Shown here: in pieces, positions 1 through 7,848 of the stretch
Position numbering within the stretch: position 1 is the stretch's first letter
How the letters are laid out: each line of letters starts with the position of its first letter
Assembly (NCBI GenBank): GCA_024207135.1
Contig: CP042428.1
Location: forward strand, 2,914,001 to 2,978,000
Reading direction: 5' to 3'
DNA length: 64,000 nt
DNA from: Arthrobacter sp. C2
GTDB lineage: Bacteria; Actinomycetota; Actinomycetes; Actinomycetales; Micrococcaceae
Notes under the pieces: generated by a model
Told to the model about the DNA's origin: nothing
Database searches by the model: none
What the model saw: the letters and a program-made list of their open reading frames with translations, nothing else
Translations under genes and position numbers: made by a program

Positions 1-63
1 CTCATAACGGGACTTGAAGTGAACGAGTGAACCTTCGGTGTTGGGGTTGGCGTAGACCGTCAT
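1..63 (-). CDS. Aldehyde dehydrogenase, N-terminal fragment (runs off the window)
   Basis: Reading leftward from the ATG at 63, the first 21 codons give MTVYANPNTEGSLVHFKSRY followed by E, which I recognise as the usual beginning of Micrococcaceae NAD-dependent aldehyde dehydrogenases; the catalytic part lies outside the window. An AAGGAG ribosome binding site stands about 6 nt upstream of the ATG. The gene faces away from the GAF-domain regulator at 898-2208, a family that often controls alcohol, acetoin or aldehyde oxidation genes, which fits the call. With only 21 residues visible the family call rests on N-terminal similarity alone. Confidence 0.6.
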   Translation of the reverse strand, partial: MTVYANPNTEGSLVHFKSRYE

Positions 64-107
64 GACGACTCCTTGGAGATGAGTGGGGTGGTGAACTTGT
101 TGCTTGA

Positions 108-164
108 TGTGAGCCTACTCACACCGAGGTTGCGGCAACGTTGCACGCGAGGCTGCAACGTTGC
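108..164. promoter_or_regulatory. Operator/promoter region of the aldehyde dehydrogenase gene
   Basis: Two perfect copies of the palindrome GCAACGTTGC lie at 135-144 and 155-164, centres 20 bp apart (two helical turns), and with flanks they form one larger inverted repeat. Nearer the gene, TGTGAG-N4-CTCACA (108-123) contains TAGGCT (117 to 112 on the minus strand), a usable -10 box for the gene starting at 63. The paired palindromes would then sit around and upstream of the -35, a typical activator position. The rest of 64-364 shows nothing else that I can support. Assignment to the GAF regulator at 898-2208 is inference. Confidence 0.5.
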
Positions 165-364
165 CTGGCGGGCGGGATCCCGCGGATTTCCGGGGCAATT
201 CGCCCAGCCAACCCGCCTATCCCTCCACCCGATCGGAGCGCACCTCCCTTTTCTCCGCGCTTCCTTGAAGCTTCGGCAGGGAATTTTCAGTCCTCGGGTC
301 CATCTCCCCGCACATTGGGCTTTTCCGGCCGCGCGCCGGGCGCGGGCGGAGCAGACTGGGGTTC

Positions 365-901
365 ATGACCACCACCGCGCCAACCGGCACCCCGAGGGGG
401 CACGCATCCACCGACACCGCGATCCGCCACCTGGCCGACGCGGTGCTGGCGCTGGGGGGCCGCGGACCTGGATGCAGCCTCCGCCGCCTTGGTGCTGGGG
501 CTGTACGAGCAGGGAAACCGGGCGGTCGCCTTCGGGCAGCTGCTCACCGCGTTCGCCGCCGACGCGGCCGGGGTGAATCGGCTGGACCCGGAGACCGCTG
601 CGGAGATCGATGCCCTGGCTGCCGATCCCCGGGAACTGGCCGCCGGCACCGCCCCGGTTCCCGTGGAGGCGATGTGCCAGGGGATGGCCCCGCACCGAAC
701 CACCACGGCCTGGATGCAGTCGCACCGGCACATCTCCGAGACCGAGGCGCGCCGCCGGATTGCCGGTGCCCGGTTGCTCGTCGCCCCGGCCCCGCCCGCA
801 CCGGGTTCGGTCTCGGAACCCGGCTCCGCACTCGGGGTGCCGGCATTCCGATCCTGGCCCGGGCAGCGGCCGGCTACACCCCGCCGATGTTCACCGACTA
901 A
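365..901 (+). pseudogene. Decayed DUF222/HNH endonuclease gene (13E12-type), frameshifted and truncated
   Basis: The first frame (from ATG 365) encodes about 32 residues ending in an LALGG-like segment. After a G6 run at 454-459 the reading continues in another frame as DLDAASAALVLGLYEQGNR and then a long DUF222-like stretch including VPVEAMCQGMAPH and HISETEARRRIAGARLL. That is the N-terminal DUF222 region found in front of HNH nuclease domains in Arthrobacter, where dispersed copies are common. After about residue 130 the similarity dissolves and no HNH motif follows; a stop at 899-901 overlaps the end of the opposing regulator gene. An intact homologue would have about 400-500 residues, so this is a remnant. 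Confidence 0.7.
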
Positions 902-2208
902 CCTCGGGATTCGATCCGTTCAAGCGCCGCGACCACCAGGGCCCGGTGCGGGGAGCGGGGTGGCAACACCTGCAATGTGGTGCCAAGGACCTCTTCGTCG
1001 TCTTGGGCCTCGGACAATCCCAGGAACCGAATCAGATGCGTGTCGCTTCCGTCTTGCAGCATTGCCTGGCGGAGGGCCGCGAACACCTCGTCACGGATCT
1101 CTTCTATGCCGGGGGCCAGCGAACGCGGCAGGATGGGACCCTGGTAATACGACAAGGCGGCGTCCAGGTCGCCCTTCTCGATTGCCCGGAGGACCTCGCG
1201 GGCATCGCATCGCGGCAGGTTTCCCAACCTGTAGGGGCGCGAGAGCGGGACCAACGACTCGTCGAAGTCCGCAAGCACCTTGCGCAACCGCACCAGTTCG
1301 GCCCGAAGCGTGCCCGCATCTGCCGCATCCGGATTGATGTGCAGCAGTTCGACGAGTTCCTCGCCGCTGAGGCCTCGCGGGTACCAGCTCAGTAGCGCGA
1401 GCAGCTCCGCATGCCGCGTGGATAGTTCAATGCTGACGTTGCCGCGGCGTAATTGGGCACCGGCACCGGAGGTCAGATGCAGCATGGATTCCGGTTCAGG
1501 TGCCATCTTGGGCTTGCGGGAGGCGGGAACGATGAAGGTCTTGCGTTCCGGATCGGCATGCTCCTGGTGCCAGCGCAGTTCCGACTCGGCCGCCGCGACG
1601 GCCGCCTTCAGGAGCGCCAATGAATGCGACGCCACGGCGTCCGCGCCACCGGTGATGTCAACAACCCCGAGCATCTCCCCGGTGTCCGGAGAATGGATGG
1701 GGACCGCAGTGCAACTCCACCTGTGGGCAATGGGATCGAAATGTTCGGCGCCGGCGACCTGCACTCCCCCGCCGGTGACCAGTGCGGTTCCCGGTGCGGA
1801 AGTCCCCACGGCTCGTTCGGACCAGTCCGCACCGGGAACAAAGGCCATGGACTCCGCATCTCGCAATACCTGGCTGTCGCCCTTGACCCACAGCAACCGC
1901 CCGTTGGGATCGCCGATGGCAAGGATCAGGTTGGTGTCCCGCGTCGATTCCAGGAGCAGGCGGTCAAAGACCGGCAATACCAGACGCAGCGGCGAGGCGG
2001 TTCGCAAATCGCGCAGTGCCTCGTCGCTTAGCACCGTGTGGGCATTGGATTCGACACTGTCCTTGTATTCAAGCGAGCGCAACCAGGACTCGCGGACCAC
2101 ATCGCGGAGCTGCCATGCCGTTTCGTTCGGGACACCGGCCCCCAGTGCCTCGTGCGCAGCCAGCGCACGGCGCTGCAAAGCCATCGAGGCCGGGGTCACC
2201 AGAGGCAT
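898..2208 (-). CDS. GAF-domain transcriptional regulator with C-terminal winged-helix region
   Basis: 436 residues, start ATG at 2208 with GGAAGG upstream. Residues about 25-190 resemble the N-terminal sensory part of AcoR-type regulators: a WLRSLEYKDS-like segment, then a GAF fold containing LLWVKGDSQVLR, WSERAVGTSAPGTAL and MLGVVDITGG. The C-terminal half has no sigma-54 AAA+ domain. It instead shows a winged-helix-like segment (RHAELLALLSWYPRGLSGEELVELL region) and a helical tail resembling bacterial transcriptional activator domains. Such GAF regulators sit beside aldehyde or alcohol dehydrogenase genes in Arthrobacter relatives, and the gene at 1-63 is one. It probably senses a small metabolite and binds the palindromes at 135-164; that link is inferred. 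Confidence 0.75.
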   Translation of the reverse strand: MPLVTPASMALQRRALAAHEALGAGVPNETAWQLRDVVRESWLRSLEYKDSVESNAHTVLSDEALRDLRTASPLRLVLPVFDRLLLESTRDTNLILAIGDPNGRLLWVKGDSQVLRDAESMAFVPGADWSERAVGTSAPGTALVTGGGVQVAGAEHFDPIAHRWSCTAVPIHSPDTGEMLGVVDITGGADAVASHSLALLKAAVAAAESELRWHQEHADPERKTFIVPASRKPKMAPEPESMLHLTSGAGAQLRRGNVSIELSTRHAELLALLSWYPRGLSGEELVELLHINPDAADAGTLRAELVRLRKVLADFDESLVPLSRPYRLGNLPRCDAREVLRAIEKGDLDAALSYYQGPILPRSLAPGIEEIRDEVFAALRQAMLQDGSDTHLIRFLGLSEAQDDEEVLGTTLQVLPPRSPHRALVVAALERIESRG

Positions 2209-2560
2209 CTTTTACCTTCCACGAGTCAGGAAATCACCACGTGGGCGCCCGCACGGCACCCAATGTGACCCCCTTCACGATTTAGCTCCTAGTTTAGGGG
2301 AGATTCCATACCAGTAATACCCCTGCGGATTCGCGTGGGCCGCCCAAGCCGCAACACCGCAAGAAAGCGGTGTGATTCGCACACCCCCACGGGAAATCGA
2401 GCGATTTTCCGCAGCTCCGTCCCGGAGGGCCGCACCGCCCCGGGCGATCCGACGGGTGGAATTCTCCACCGGCTATTGCCACCGCAACGGGCGGGCACGG
2501 ATCATGGGTGCGGGATCATTTCCCGACTCATCCATCGCACACCAACAAAGGAACGATCCG
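2209..2560. other. Intergenic region between divergent regulator and VOC genes
   Basis: 352 bases without a convincing gene. It holds the ribosome binding site of the regulator gene (minus strand, next to 2209), a small hairpin with stem ACACCGC/GCGGTGT at 2354-2373, and the upstream region of the VOC gene. Short open frames here lack ribosome binding sites and coding character. I could not place a confident promoter. Confidence 0.5.
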
Positions 2561-2977
2561 ATGGCACGCATGATTTTCGTCAATCTTCCCACCAAGGATC
2601 TGGCAATCTCGGACACTTTTTACGCCGGGCTGGGTTTCGAGAAGAACACCGATTTCTCCAACGAGGTCGCCAGCGCCTGGATGATCACCGAGACCATCTG
2701 GGTCATGGTGCTCACCGAGGAGTTCTACTCTTCGTTCCTGCGCAACGGAGACACACCCACCTACGGCGCGGGCCCGCGCGAGGTGCTCAACGCCATCAGC
2801 GGGGAGACCCGCGAAGAGGTCGATGAGTACGCGCGCCGCGCCCTCGCCCATGGCGGCACCATCTATCGAGAGGCCGCGGAGGAGTTCCCGGGGATGTATT
2901 CCGTAGCCTTCCTGGATCCCGACGGGCACGAATGGGAGGTCGGCTGGATGGACATGTCGGCCGTCCAGGGCGCCTAG
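2561..2977 (+). CDS. VOC-family (glyoxalase/bleomycin-resistance fold) protein
   Basis: 138 residues, one VOC module pair. It opens MARMIFVNLPTKDL and carries AGLGFEKN typical of the first beta-alpha-beta unit; the second half ends with FLDPDGHEWEVGWMD, the common metal-ligand Glu/His context of glyoxalase-like proteins. The start at 2561 is preferred because it begins the conserved strand and follows AAAGGAACG; an in-frame frame extending to 2372 has no family similarity. Proteins of this type are often annotated as lactoylglutathione-lyase-like or extradiol-dioxygenase-like, but substrate cannot be read from sequence. It stands alone, convergent with the small zinc-ribbon gene. Confidence 0.85.
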   Translation: MARMIFVNLPTKDLAISDTFYAGLGFEKNTDFSNEVASAWMITETIWVMVLTEEFYSSFLRNGDTPTYGAGPREVLNAISGETREEVDEYARRALAHGGTIYREAAEEFPGMYSVAFLDPDGHEWEVGWMDMSAVQGA

Positions 2978-2988
2978 CCGCATGCGAA

Positions 2989-3023
2989 AGGCGTGTCGCC
3001 GGGCATGGCCCGGTGACACGCCT
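2989..3023. terminator. Bidirectional hairpin terminator
   Basis: A 16-bp stem AGGCGTGTCGCCGGGC / GCCCGGTGACACGCCT (one G-T wobble) with a 3-nt loop lies between the convergent VOC gene (ends 2977) and zinc-ribbon gene (ends 3063). Confidence 0.75.
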
Positions 3024-3062
3024 CGTGCCTGTGCCCGCGTGGCTCTCCGGGAACGTCCCGGA

Positions 3063-3230
3063 TCAGGCCGTGCAGGCCTCGTTGGTGCAACCGGCATCGC
3101 GCGGCGACCAGTGGGCTTCGGCCTCGCCTTGGTCCTCCCACACGACGTGCCGGCGTTGCCCACAACGCTCACAGGCCGGTGAAAGATACGACGCACGCTC
3201 GGCATCCGTGTACAACTTGTAGTCACCCAT
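3063..3230 (-). CDS. Small zinc-ribbon-like protein, 55 residues
   Basis: ATG at 3230 (minus) is preceded by AAGGGAGGCAGCA, a strong ribosome binding site. The product starts MGDYKLYTDAERASYLSPAC and contains CERC (residues 20-23 region, C-x2-C) and a C-terminal CTNEAC (C-x4-C), so four cysteines that could hold one zinc ion. The composition, ribosome binding site and terminator immediately downstream support a real gene despite its size. I do not recognise a characterised homologue; proteins like this are seen as short hypothetical zinc-ribbon proteins in Micrococcaceae. Function unknown. Confidence 0.7.
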   Translation of the reverse strand: MGDYKLYTDAERASYLSPACERCGQRRHVVWEDQGEAEAHWSPRDAGCTNEACTA

Positions 3231-3296
3231 TGCTGCCTCCCTTGAACCGCCCCCCGAGGGCTTTTCTTCACTCTACGCCGGGCCGGGTTCGGAACT

Positions 3297-4565
3297 CTAG
3301 GCTGCCGGGTGGTGGCGCTTGAACTTGCGGTAGTGGTTCACGGTGCTCAGCAGGATGTAGAGCCAACGCCGGGGGCTGGTTTCCTTCTTGTAGTACAGCG
3401 GATGGCTGTATCGCTTTGAGGAAATCAGCTCCTCGACCCCGCTCGTCATGTCACCGGGCACGTAACGTCGCAGGAGGCGCAGCGGAAGGATGTTGTAGAG
3501 GTGGCGTTCGCTGGCCACCTGCAGGTCGCTGCCTCCGGCCAGTCCGCCGCGCAGGTACTCCTCGACGTAGAAGCGCGTGACATTGTGTCCTGCCGCGGTG
3601 ACATAGAAGTGGTTCCGGCCCAGGCGGGGATTCAGCTCGAAGAACTTGTATGCGCCGTCGCGCGGGTCCAGCTTCATGTCGAACATGGAGAAGCCGGTCC
3701 ACCCGAGCTCCTCCAACAGCCGGGTCCCCTCGGCCACCGCGACATCGTTTGGCTGGGCGACGATGGCCGCCGAGTTCCCCAGGGCGCCGGGAGCATGCTC
3801 CTCGACAATGACCCGTCCGCAGGAGACAAAACGCACCCGTCCGGCCTTGTCGCTGAAGAACGTGGCCAGGTGCATGCCGCTGTCATCGCCCGGGATCAGG
3901 TCCTGGATGACGAGGGTGCCTGCGTACCCGGCTCCGGAGGCCTTGGCGACCAGGTTGGTGAGCTCCGCCAGCGAGGCGACAGTGTGGACCTTCTTCTTGC
4001 CCGGGAATTCCAGGGCTCCCCAGGCGACCCCGTCCGAGGGCTTCACGATGGCCGGGAACGGCACGCCCTCGGCTGCCAGCTCGGCCTCCAGCGCCGGGGC
4101 GTCAACGGAACCCCCGGCACAGTCGTGGACCACGGTGGCCGGGTAGCTCACGCCCAGGTCGCGGCAGAGTTGGTAGAAGGCGTCCTTCTCCGTGGCCCGG
4201 TCCAGTTCGGAGTTGCCGACGTACGGGATGGTGAACCATTCGGAGAGCTCGTCGGCATGCGTGGCGATGAAGCGGATGTGTTGGTCCGCCGCGCCCAGCA
4301 GCAGCAGCGGCCGCTTGGTGCCGTTGGAACCGCCGAATTCGCGTCCCAGTTCGGAGACGAAGGCGGCAAATGCGCCCGGGTCGTCCTGCTGCGCGAAGGG
4401 CCGCGGGAGCAGGATGCGCGAATGCTCGGTGATACCGGTCATCACCGAGGGAACAACCACCGAATGCACGTCGTATTGCTCGTGGAATTCCCGCGCCAAC
4501 GAGTAGGCGCCGATGTCACCGCCCAGAATGACAGGGACAAAAGGCTGGTTCTCGCTGATCTGCAT
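3297..4565 (-). CDS. ATP-grasp carboxylate-amine ligase (COG3919-like)
   Basis: 422 residues. The N-terminal 100 residues form the pre-ATP-grasp fold (VPVILGGDIGAYSLAREF). The ATP-grasp core follows with FPAIVKPSDGVAWG, TLVIQDLIPGDD, and the metal-binding end FFELNPRLGRNHFY. This matches the predicted ATP-grasp family that includes the D-aspartate ligase of enterococcal cell-wall synthesis: ATP activates a carboxylate, which is then joined to an amine. Because Micrococcaceae have lysine peptidoglycan with amino-acid cross-bridges, a role in bridge or polymer synthesis is plausible, but this is inference. No partner gene adjoins it; the divergent neighbour is the copper operon. Confidence 0.75.
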   Translation of the reverse strand: MQISENQPFVPVILGGDIGAYSLAREFHEQYDVHSVVVPSVMTGITEHSRILLPRPFAQQDDPGAFAAFVSELGREFGGSNGTKRPLLLLGAADQHIRFIATHADELSEWFTIPYVGNSELDRATEKDAFYQLCRDLGVSYPATVVHDCAGGSVDAPALEAELAAEGVPFPAIVKPSDGVAWGALEFPGKKKVHTVASLAELTNLVAKASGAGYAGTLVIQDLIPGDDSGMHLATFFSDKAGRVRFVSCGRVIVEEHAPGALGNSAAIVAQPNDVAVAEGTRLLEELGWTGFSMFDMKLDPRDGAYKFFELNPRLGRNHFYVTAAGHNVTRFYVEEYLRGGLAGGSDLQVASERHLYNILPLRLLRRYVPGDMTSGVEELISSKRYSHPLYYKKETSPRRWLYILLSTVNHYRKFKRHHPAA

Positions 4566-4596
4566 GATCCAAAACTATCAACCTGCCACAAATCGA

Positions 4597-4641
4597 ATAC
4601 CCCATGGGGGTACTTGACAACATACCCTTAGGGGGTATTAT
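4597..4641 (+). promoter_or_regulatory. csoR promoter with two CsoR-type operators
   Basis: TTGACA (4614-4619) and TATTAT (4636-4641) are spaced by 16 nt. Two GC-run palindromes of the CsoR/RcnR class flank and overlap them: ATACCCCATGGGGGTAC at 4597-4613, just upstream of the -35, and ATACCCTTAGGGGGTAT at 4622-4638, between the boxes and overlapping the -10. The -10 ends 7 nt before the ATG at 4649, so the mRNA is probably leaderless. Copper binding by CsoR would release both sites and induce the operon. Confidence 0.85.
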
Positions 4642-4648
4642 TCGAAGT

Positions 4649-4978
4649 ATGGAAAACATTGTCGTCCCTGCCGATTCCCACGTTGACCACGGCTACACGG
4701 CCAACAAGGAAGCCCTGCTGAAGCGGCTCAGCCGCATCGAAGGCCAGGTCCGCGGGGTCAGCCGCATGGTCGACGAGGAAAAGTACTGCATCGACATCCT
4801 CACCCAGATCTCCGCCATCAATGCCGCCCTGCACAAGGTCAGCCTGGGGCTGGTCGAGGAGCACGTTTCACATTGCGTGGTCAACGCCGCTGCCCAGTCA
4901 CTCGAGACCGGGGACCGGTCCTATGTGGACGACAAGGTCAGCGAAGTGACAACGGCCATCGGCCGCCTGCTGCGCTAG
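4649..4978 (+). CDS. csoR: CsoR-family copper-sensing repressor
   Basis: 109 residues. The family segment LLKRLSRIEGQVRGVSRMV is followed by Cys47, His72 and Cys76, spaced as in the Mycobacterium tuberculosis Cu(I) site (C-x24-H-x3-C), so the ligand set is complete. It is an all-alpha DNA-binding protein that leaves DNA on Cu(I) binding. The start at 4649 is chosen because it lies 7 nt downstream of a -10 box and no ribosome binding site is seen, which suggests leaderless translation. It is first in the operon with a copper chaperone and CopA and is preceded by matching operators, so autoregulation is expected. Confidence 0.95.
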   Translation: MENIVVPADSHVDHGYTANKEALLKRLSRIEGQVRGVSRMVDEEKYCIDILTQISAINAALHKVSLGLVEEHVSHCVVNAAAQSLETGDRSYVDDKVSEVTTAIGRLLR

Positions 4979-5018
4979 GTACCCACACCACTTTTCAACA
5001 ACCCGACCAGGAGAACAC

Positions 5019-5351
5019 ATGAGCAACGAATCAAGCTGCGGTTGCGGCGGCTGCGGCTGCGGCTGCGGAAGCAACTCGAACGAAGGCCTCACCATCACCA
5101 CCAAGCCCTCCGAGGAAGCCATGAGCCAGAGCACCATCACCCTGAAAATCGACGGCATGACCTGCGGCCACTGCGTCGCCTCCGTCAACGAGGAACTCAA
5201 CGAGGTTCCCGGTGTCAGCAACGTCGAAGTCATCTTGTCCGCCGGAGGAACCTCCACCGCCGTCGTCACCACCAATTCCCCCGTCGAGAACTCGGTTCTC
5301 GAAGCCGCAGTGACGGAGGCCGGCTACACGCTCGTCTCCGCAAGCGCCTAA
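5019..5351 (+). CDS. HMA-domain copper chaperone with Cys/Gly-rich N-terminal extension
   Basis: 110 residues if begun at ATG 5019, which follows AGGAGAACAC. Residues 35-110 form one heavy-metal-associated domain with the Cu(I) motif MTCGHC, of CopZ type. Residues 7-17 form an unusual CGCGGCGCGCG tract holding six cysteines, likely an extra metal-binding tail. An internal ATG at 5121 has GAGGAA in front of it and would give the ordinary chaperone length, so two products are possible. The gene lies 40 nt after csoR and 81 nt before copA; the protein should hand Cu(I) to the ATPase in the cytoplasm. Confidence 0.88.
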   Translation: MSNESSCGCGGCGCGCGSNSNEGLTITTKPSEEAMSQSTITLKIDGMTCGHCVASVNEELNEVPGVSNVEVILSAGGTSTAVVTTNSPVENSVLEAAVTEAGYTLVSASA

Positions 5352-5432
5352 GCATCTCCCCGCTCGCCACGGGGACGGGATTCCCCAACGGGCGTCCGGG
5401 TGTCCCCCGCGGCCGGGCAAAGAAATGGAATC

Positions 5433-7742
5433 ATGAGCAACGACATCACGTTCCCCGCCAACCAACGCATCGTCGAACTGGACATCCAGGGCATGACGTG
5501 TGCATCTTGCGTGGGTCGGGTTGAGCGAAAACTTGGAAAGATCGACGGCGTCGAGGCCCTCGTGAACCTGCCGCTGGAATCGGCACGCATCACGGTCCCC
5601 GAAAACGTCAGCGATGAACAGCTCATCGCCACGGTCCAGTCGGCCGGCTACCAGGCAAGCCTCAAGGTCGACCAGTACGCCACCGCGGCAGCCACCGCGA
5701 TCCCCGGGAATAGTGGATCCGGCCAAGCGCCTTCCCCCCTGTCCACCGGCGAACCGAGCAGGCAGCTGGGCACCAACCACGCGCCGGACACCGCGGGGGA
5801 CGAGCTGAAAAAGCGCCTGGTGATCGGCGCGATCTTCACCGTGCCGCTGTTCATCATTTCCATGATTCCCGGGGCGCAATTCCCCCATTGGGGCTGGGTC
5901 GCGCTGTTCCTGGCAACCCCGGTGGTCTTCTGGTCCGCCTGGCCGTTCCACCGCGCCGCGGCGATCAACGCCCGCCACTTCGCCTCCACGATGGACACCC
6001 TGGTGTCCATCGGCGTCCTGGCGGCCTACTTCTTCTCGCTCTGGCAGCTGATCGCCGACCCGAACATCACGGCACACGTCGGCATGTCGATGAGCGATCA
6101 CGCGCTGTACTTCGAAACCGCCGGCGTCGTGGCCACGTTCCTGCTGCTCGGCCGCTGGCTCGAGGCCCGCGCCAAGTCTCGTGCCGGCGACGCGCTGAAG
6201 GCCCTGCTGGACCTGGGCGCCAAGGAAGCCACGGTGCTGCGCAACGGCGTGGAAACCAAGATCGCGGCCTCCGAGCTGGTTCCCGGCGACGAGTTCGTCG
6301 TGAGGCCCGGGGAGAAGATCGCCACCGACGGCTTCGTCGTCACCGGGCACTCGGCCATCGACACCGCGCTGGTCACCGGCGAGTCGGTGCCCGTCGAGGT
6401 GGGTCCGGACGACACCGTCACCGGTGCCACCATCAACACCTCCGGGGCCCTGCTGGTGCGCGCCACCCGCGTCGGGGCGGACACCACCCTGGCCCAGATG
6501 GGCCGGCTGGTGTCCGAGGCGCAGACCGGCAAGGCACCCATAGCCCGGCTGGCCGACCGCATTTCCGCCGTCTTCGTGCCGATCGTGCTGGTCATCGCGC
6601 TTCTCACCTTCATCCTCTGGCTGGTGTTCACCGGTGAGGTGAACTCCGCCTTCACCGCGGCCGTCGCCGTGCTGGTCATCGCCTGCCCGTGCGCCTTGGG
6701 CCTTGCCACCCCGATCGGGCTGCTGGTGGGAACCGGTCGCGGGGCCCAGTTAGGCATCCTGATCCGCGGCCCCCAGGTCCTGGAAGACACCCGCAAGATC
6801 GACACCGTGCTGCTGGACAAGACCGGAACCATCACCGAGGGGAACCTCGCCGTCACCTCGCTGGACCCGGTCGACGGGTTCGACGAGTCGGAGCTGCTGG
6901 CCCTGGCCGGTGCGGCGGAGTCCGGCTCGGAGCACCCGATCGCCCACGCGATCGTCGCAGCGGCCCGCGCCAAGGACTCGCTGCGAGAGACCAGCGGATT
7001 CAATTCCGCACCGGGCGGCGGCGTGCGCGCCACGGTCGGCACCCGAGTTGTTGTCGCGGGCCGGGAAAGCTGGTTGAAGGAAAGCGGCATCGAACTCACC
7101 GATGCGCACCGCGCCGGCCTTGCCGCCGCGCAGCAGGCCGGAGCCACCTCCATCATGGTTGGCGTCGACGGCTCCTTCGCCGGACTGGTGAACCTGACCG
7201 ACACCATCAAGGAATCCTCCGCCGCCGCCATTGCCAAGCTCATGGAACTGGGCCTGCGCCCGGTGCTGCTCACCGGCGACAATGCTGCGGTCGCCAAGTT
7301 GGTTGCAGCCCAGGTCGGCATCGCCGGGGAGGACGTCTTCGCCGACGTGTTCCCCGACGGCAAGGCCCGGGCCGTGCGCGAGCTCCAGGCCCGCGGCCAG
7401 GTGGTCGCCATGGTCGGCGACGGCGTGAACGACGCCCCGGCGCTGGCCCAGGCCGACCTCGGCATCGCCATGGGATCGGGCACCGACGTCGCCATCGAGG
7501 CGGCCGACCTGACCATCATGGGCAACGACCTGGCCCAGGTGGCGCAGTCCATCGAGCTTTCCCGCAAGACCCTGGGCACCATCAAGGTGAACCTGTTCTG
7601 GGCCTTCGCCTACAACACGGCCGGCATCCCGATCGCGGCACTCGGGTTCCTGAACCCGATGATCGCCGGGGCCGCGATGGCCGCCAGTTCGGTGCTGGTG
7701 GTGGCCAACTCGCTGCGCCTGCGTCGCTTCGGCCGCAAGTAG
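5433..7742 (+). CDS. copA: Copper-exporting P1B-type ATPase
   Basis: 769 residues. One N-terminal HMA domain carries MTCASC (Cys23, Cys26). The membrane part contains the ion-conducting CPC motif in IACPCALGLATP (Cys418, Cys420). The soluble domains have the phosphorylation motif DKTGT (Asp462), the SEHPIAHAI nucleotide-binding motif and the hinge GDGVNDAPAL (from about 661). These are the marks of class 1B Cu(I) exporters in the cytoplasmic membrane. The start at 5433 fits the family N-terminus; a frame opening 11 codons earlier adds no conserved sequence. It is the last gene of the csoR operon and ends before a hairpin terminator. Confidence 0.95.
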   Translation: MSNDITFPANQRIVELDIQGMTCASCVGRVERKLGKIDGVEALVNLPLESARITVPENVSDEQLIATVQSAGYQASLKVDQYATAAATAIPGNSGSGQAPSPLSTGEPSRQLGTNHAPDTAGDELKKRLVIGAIFTVPLFIISMIPGAQFPHWGWVALFLATPVVFWSAWPFHRAAAINARHFASTMDTLVSIGVLAAYFFSLWQLIADPNITAHVGMSMSDHALYFETAGVVATFLLLGRWLEARAKSRAGDALKALLDLGAKEATVLRNGVETKIAASELVPGDEFVVRPGEKIATDGFVVTGHSAIDTALVTGESVPVEVGPDDTVTGATINTSGALLVRATRVGADTTLAQMGRLVSEAQTGKAPIARLADRISAVFVPIVLVIALLTFILWLVFTGEVNSAFTAAVAVLVIACPCALGLATPIGLLVGTGRGAQLGILIRGPQVLEDTRKIDTVLLDKTGTITEGNLAVTSLDPVDGFDESELLALAGAAESGSEHPIAHAIVAAARAKDSLRETSGFNSAPGGGVRATVGTRVVVAGRESWLKESGIELTDAHRAGLAAAQQAGATSIMVGVDGSFAGLVNLTDTIKESSAAAIAKLMELGLRPVLLTGDNAAVAKLVAAQVGIAGEDVFADVFPDGKARAVRELQARGQVVAMVGDGVNDAPALAQADLGIAMGSGTDVAIEAADLTIMGNDLAQVAQSIELSRKTLGTIKVNLFWAFAYNTAGIPIAALGFLNPMIAGAAMAASSVLVVANSLRLRRFGRK

Positions 7743-7767
7743 ACTTCGTCCCCGTCCCTCCGCACGA

Positions 7768-7813
7768 CGCCGGATCCCCGCTCCTCCTGCCATGGAGGCG
7801 CAGGGCTCCGGCG
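7768..7813 (+). terminator. Hairpin terminator after copA
   Basis: An imperfect long stem (CGCCGGATCCC...GGGCTCCGGCG with an inner GCTCCTCC/GGAGGCGC stem) ends at 7813 and is followed by TTT. It separates copA from the convergent EamA gene. Confidence 0.6.
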
Positions 7814-7848
7814 TTTGGCTTGTCCGGGACCAGGCGTCCGTCGGTCCG

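Noticed and set aside
5030-5070. GGCTGCGGCTGCGGCTGCGG-like short tandem repeat as a non-coding repeat
   Set aside because: It is in frame within the chaperone gene and encodes the Cys/Gly tail.
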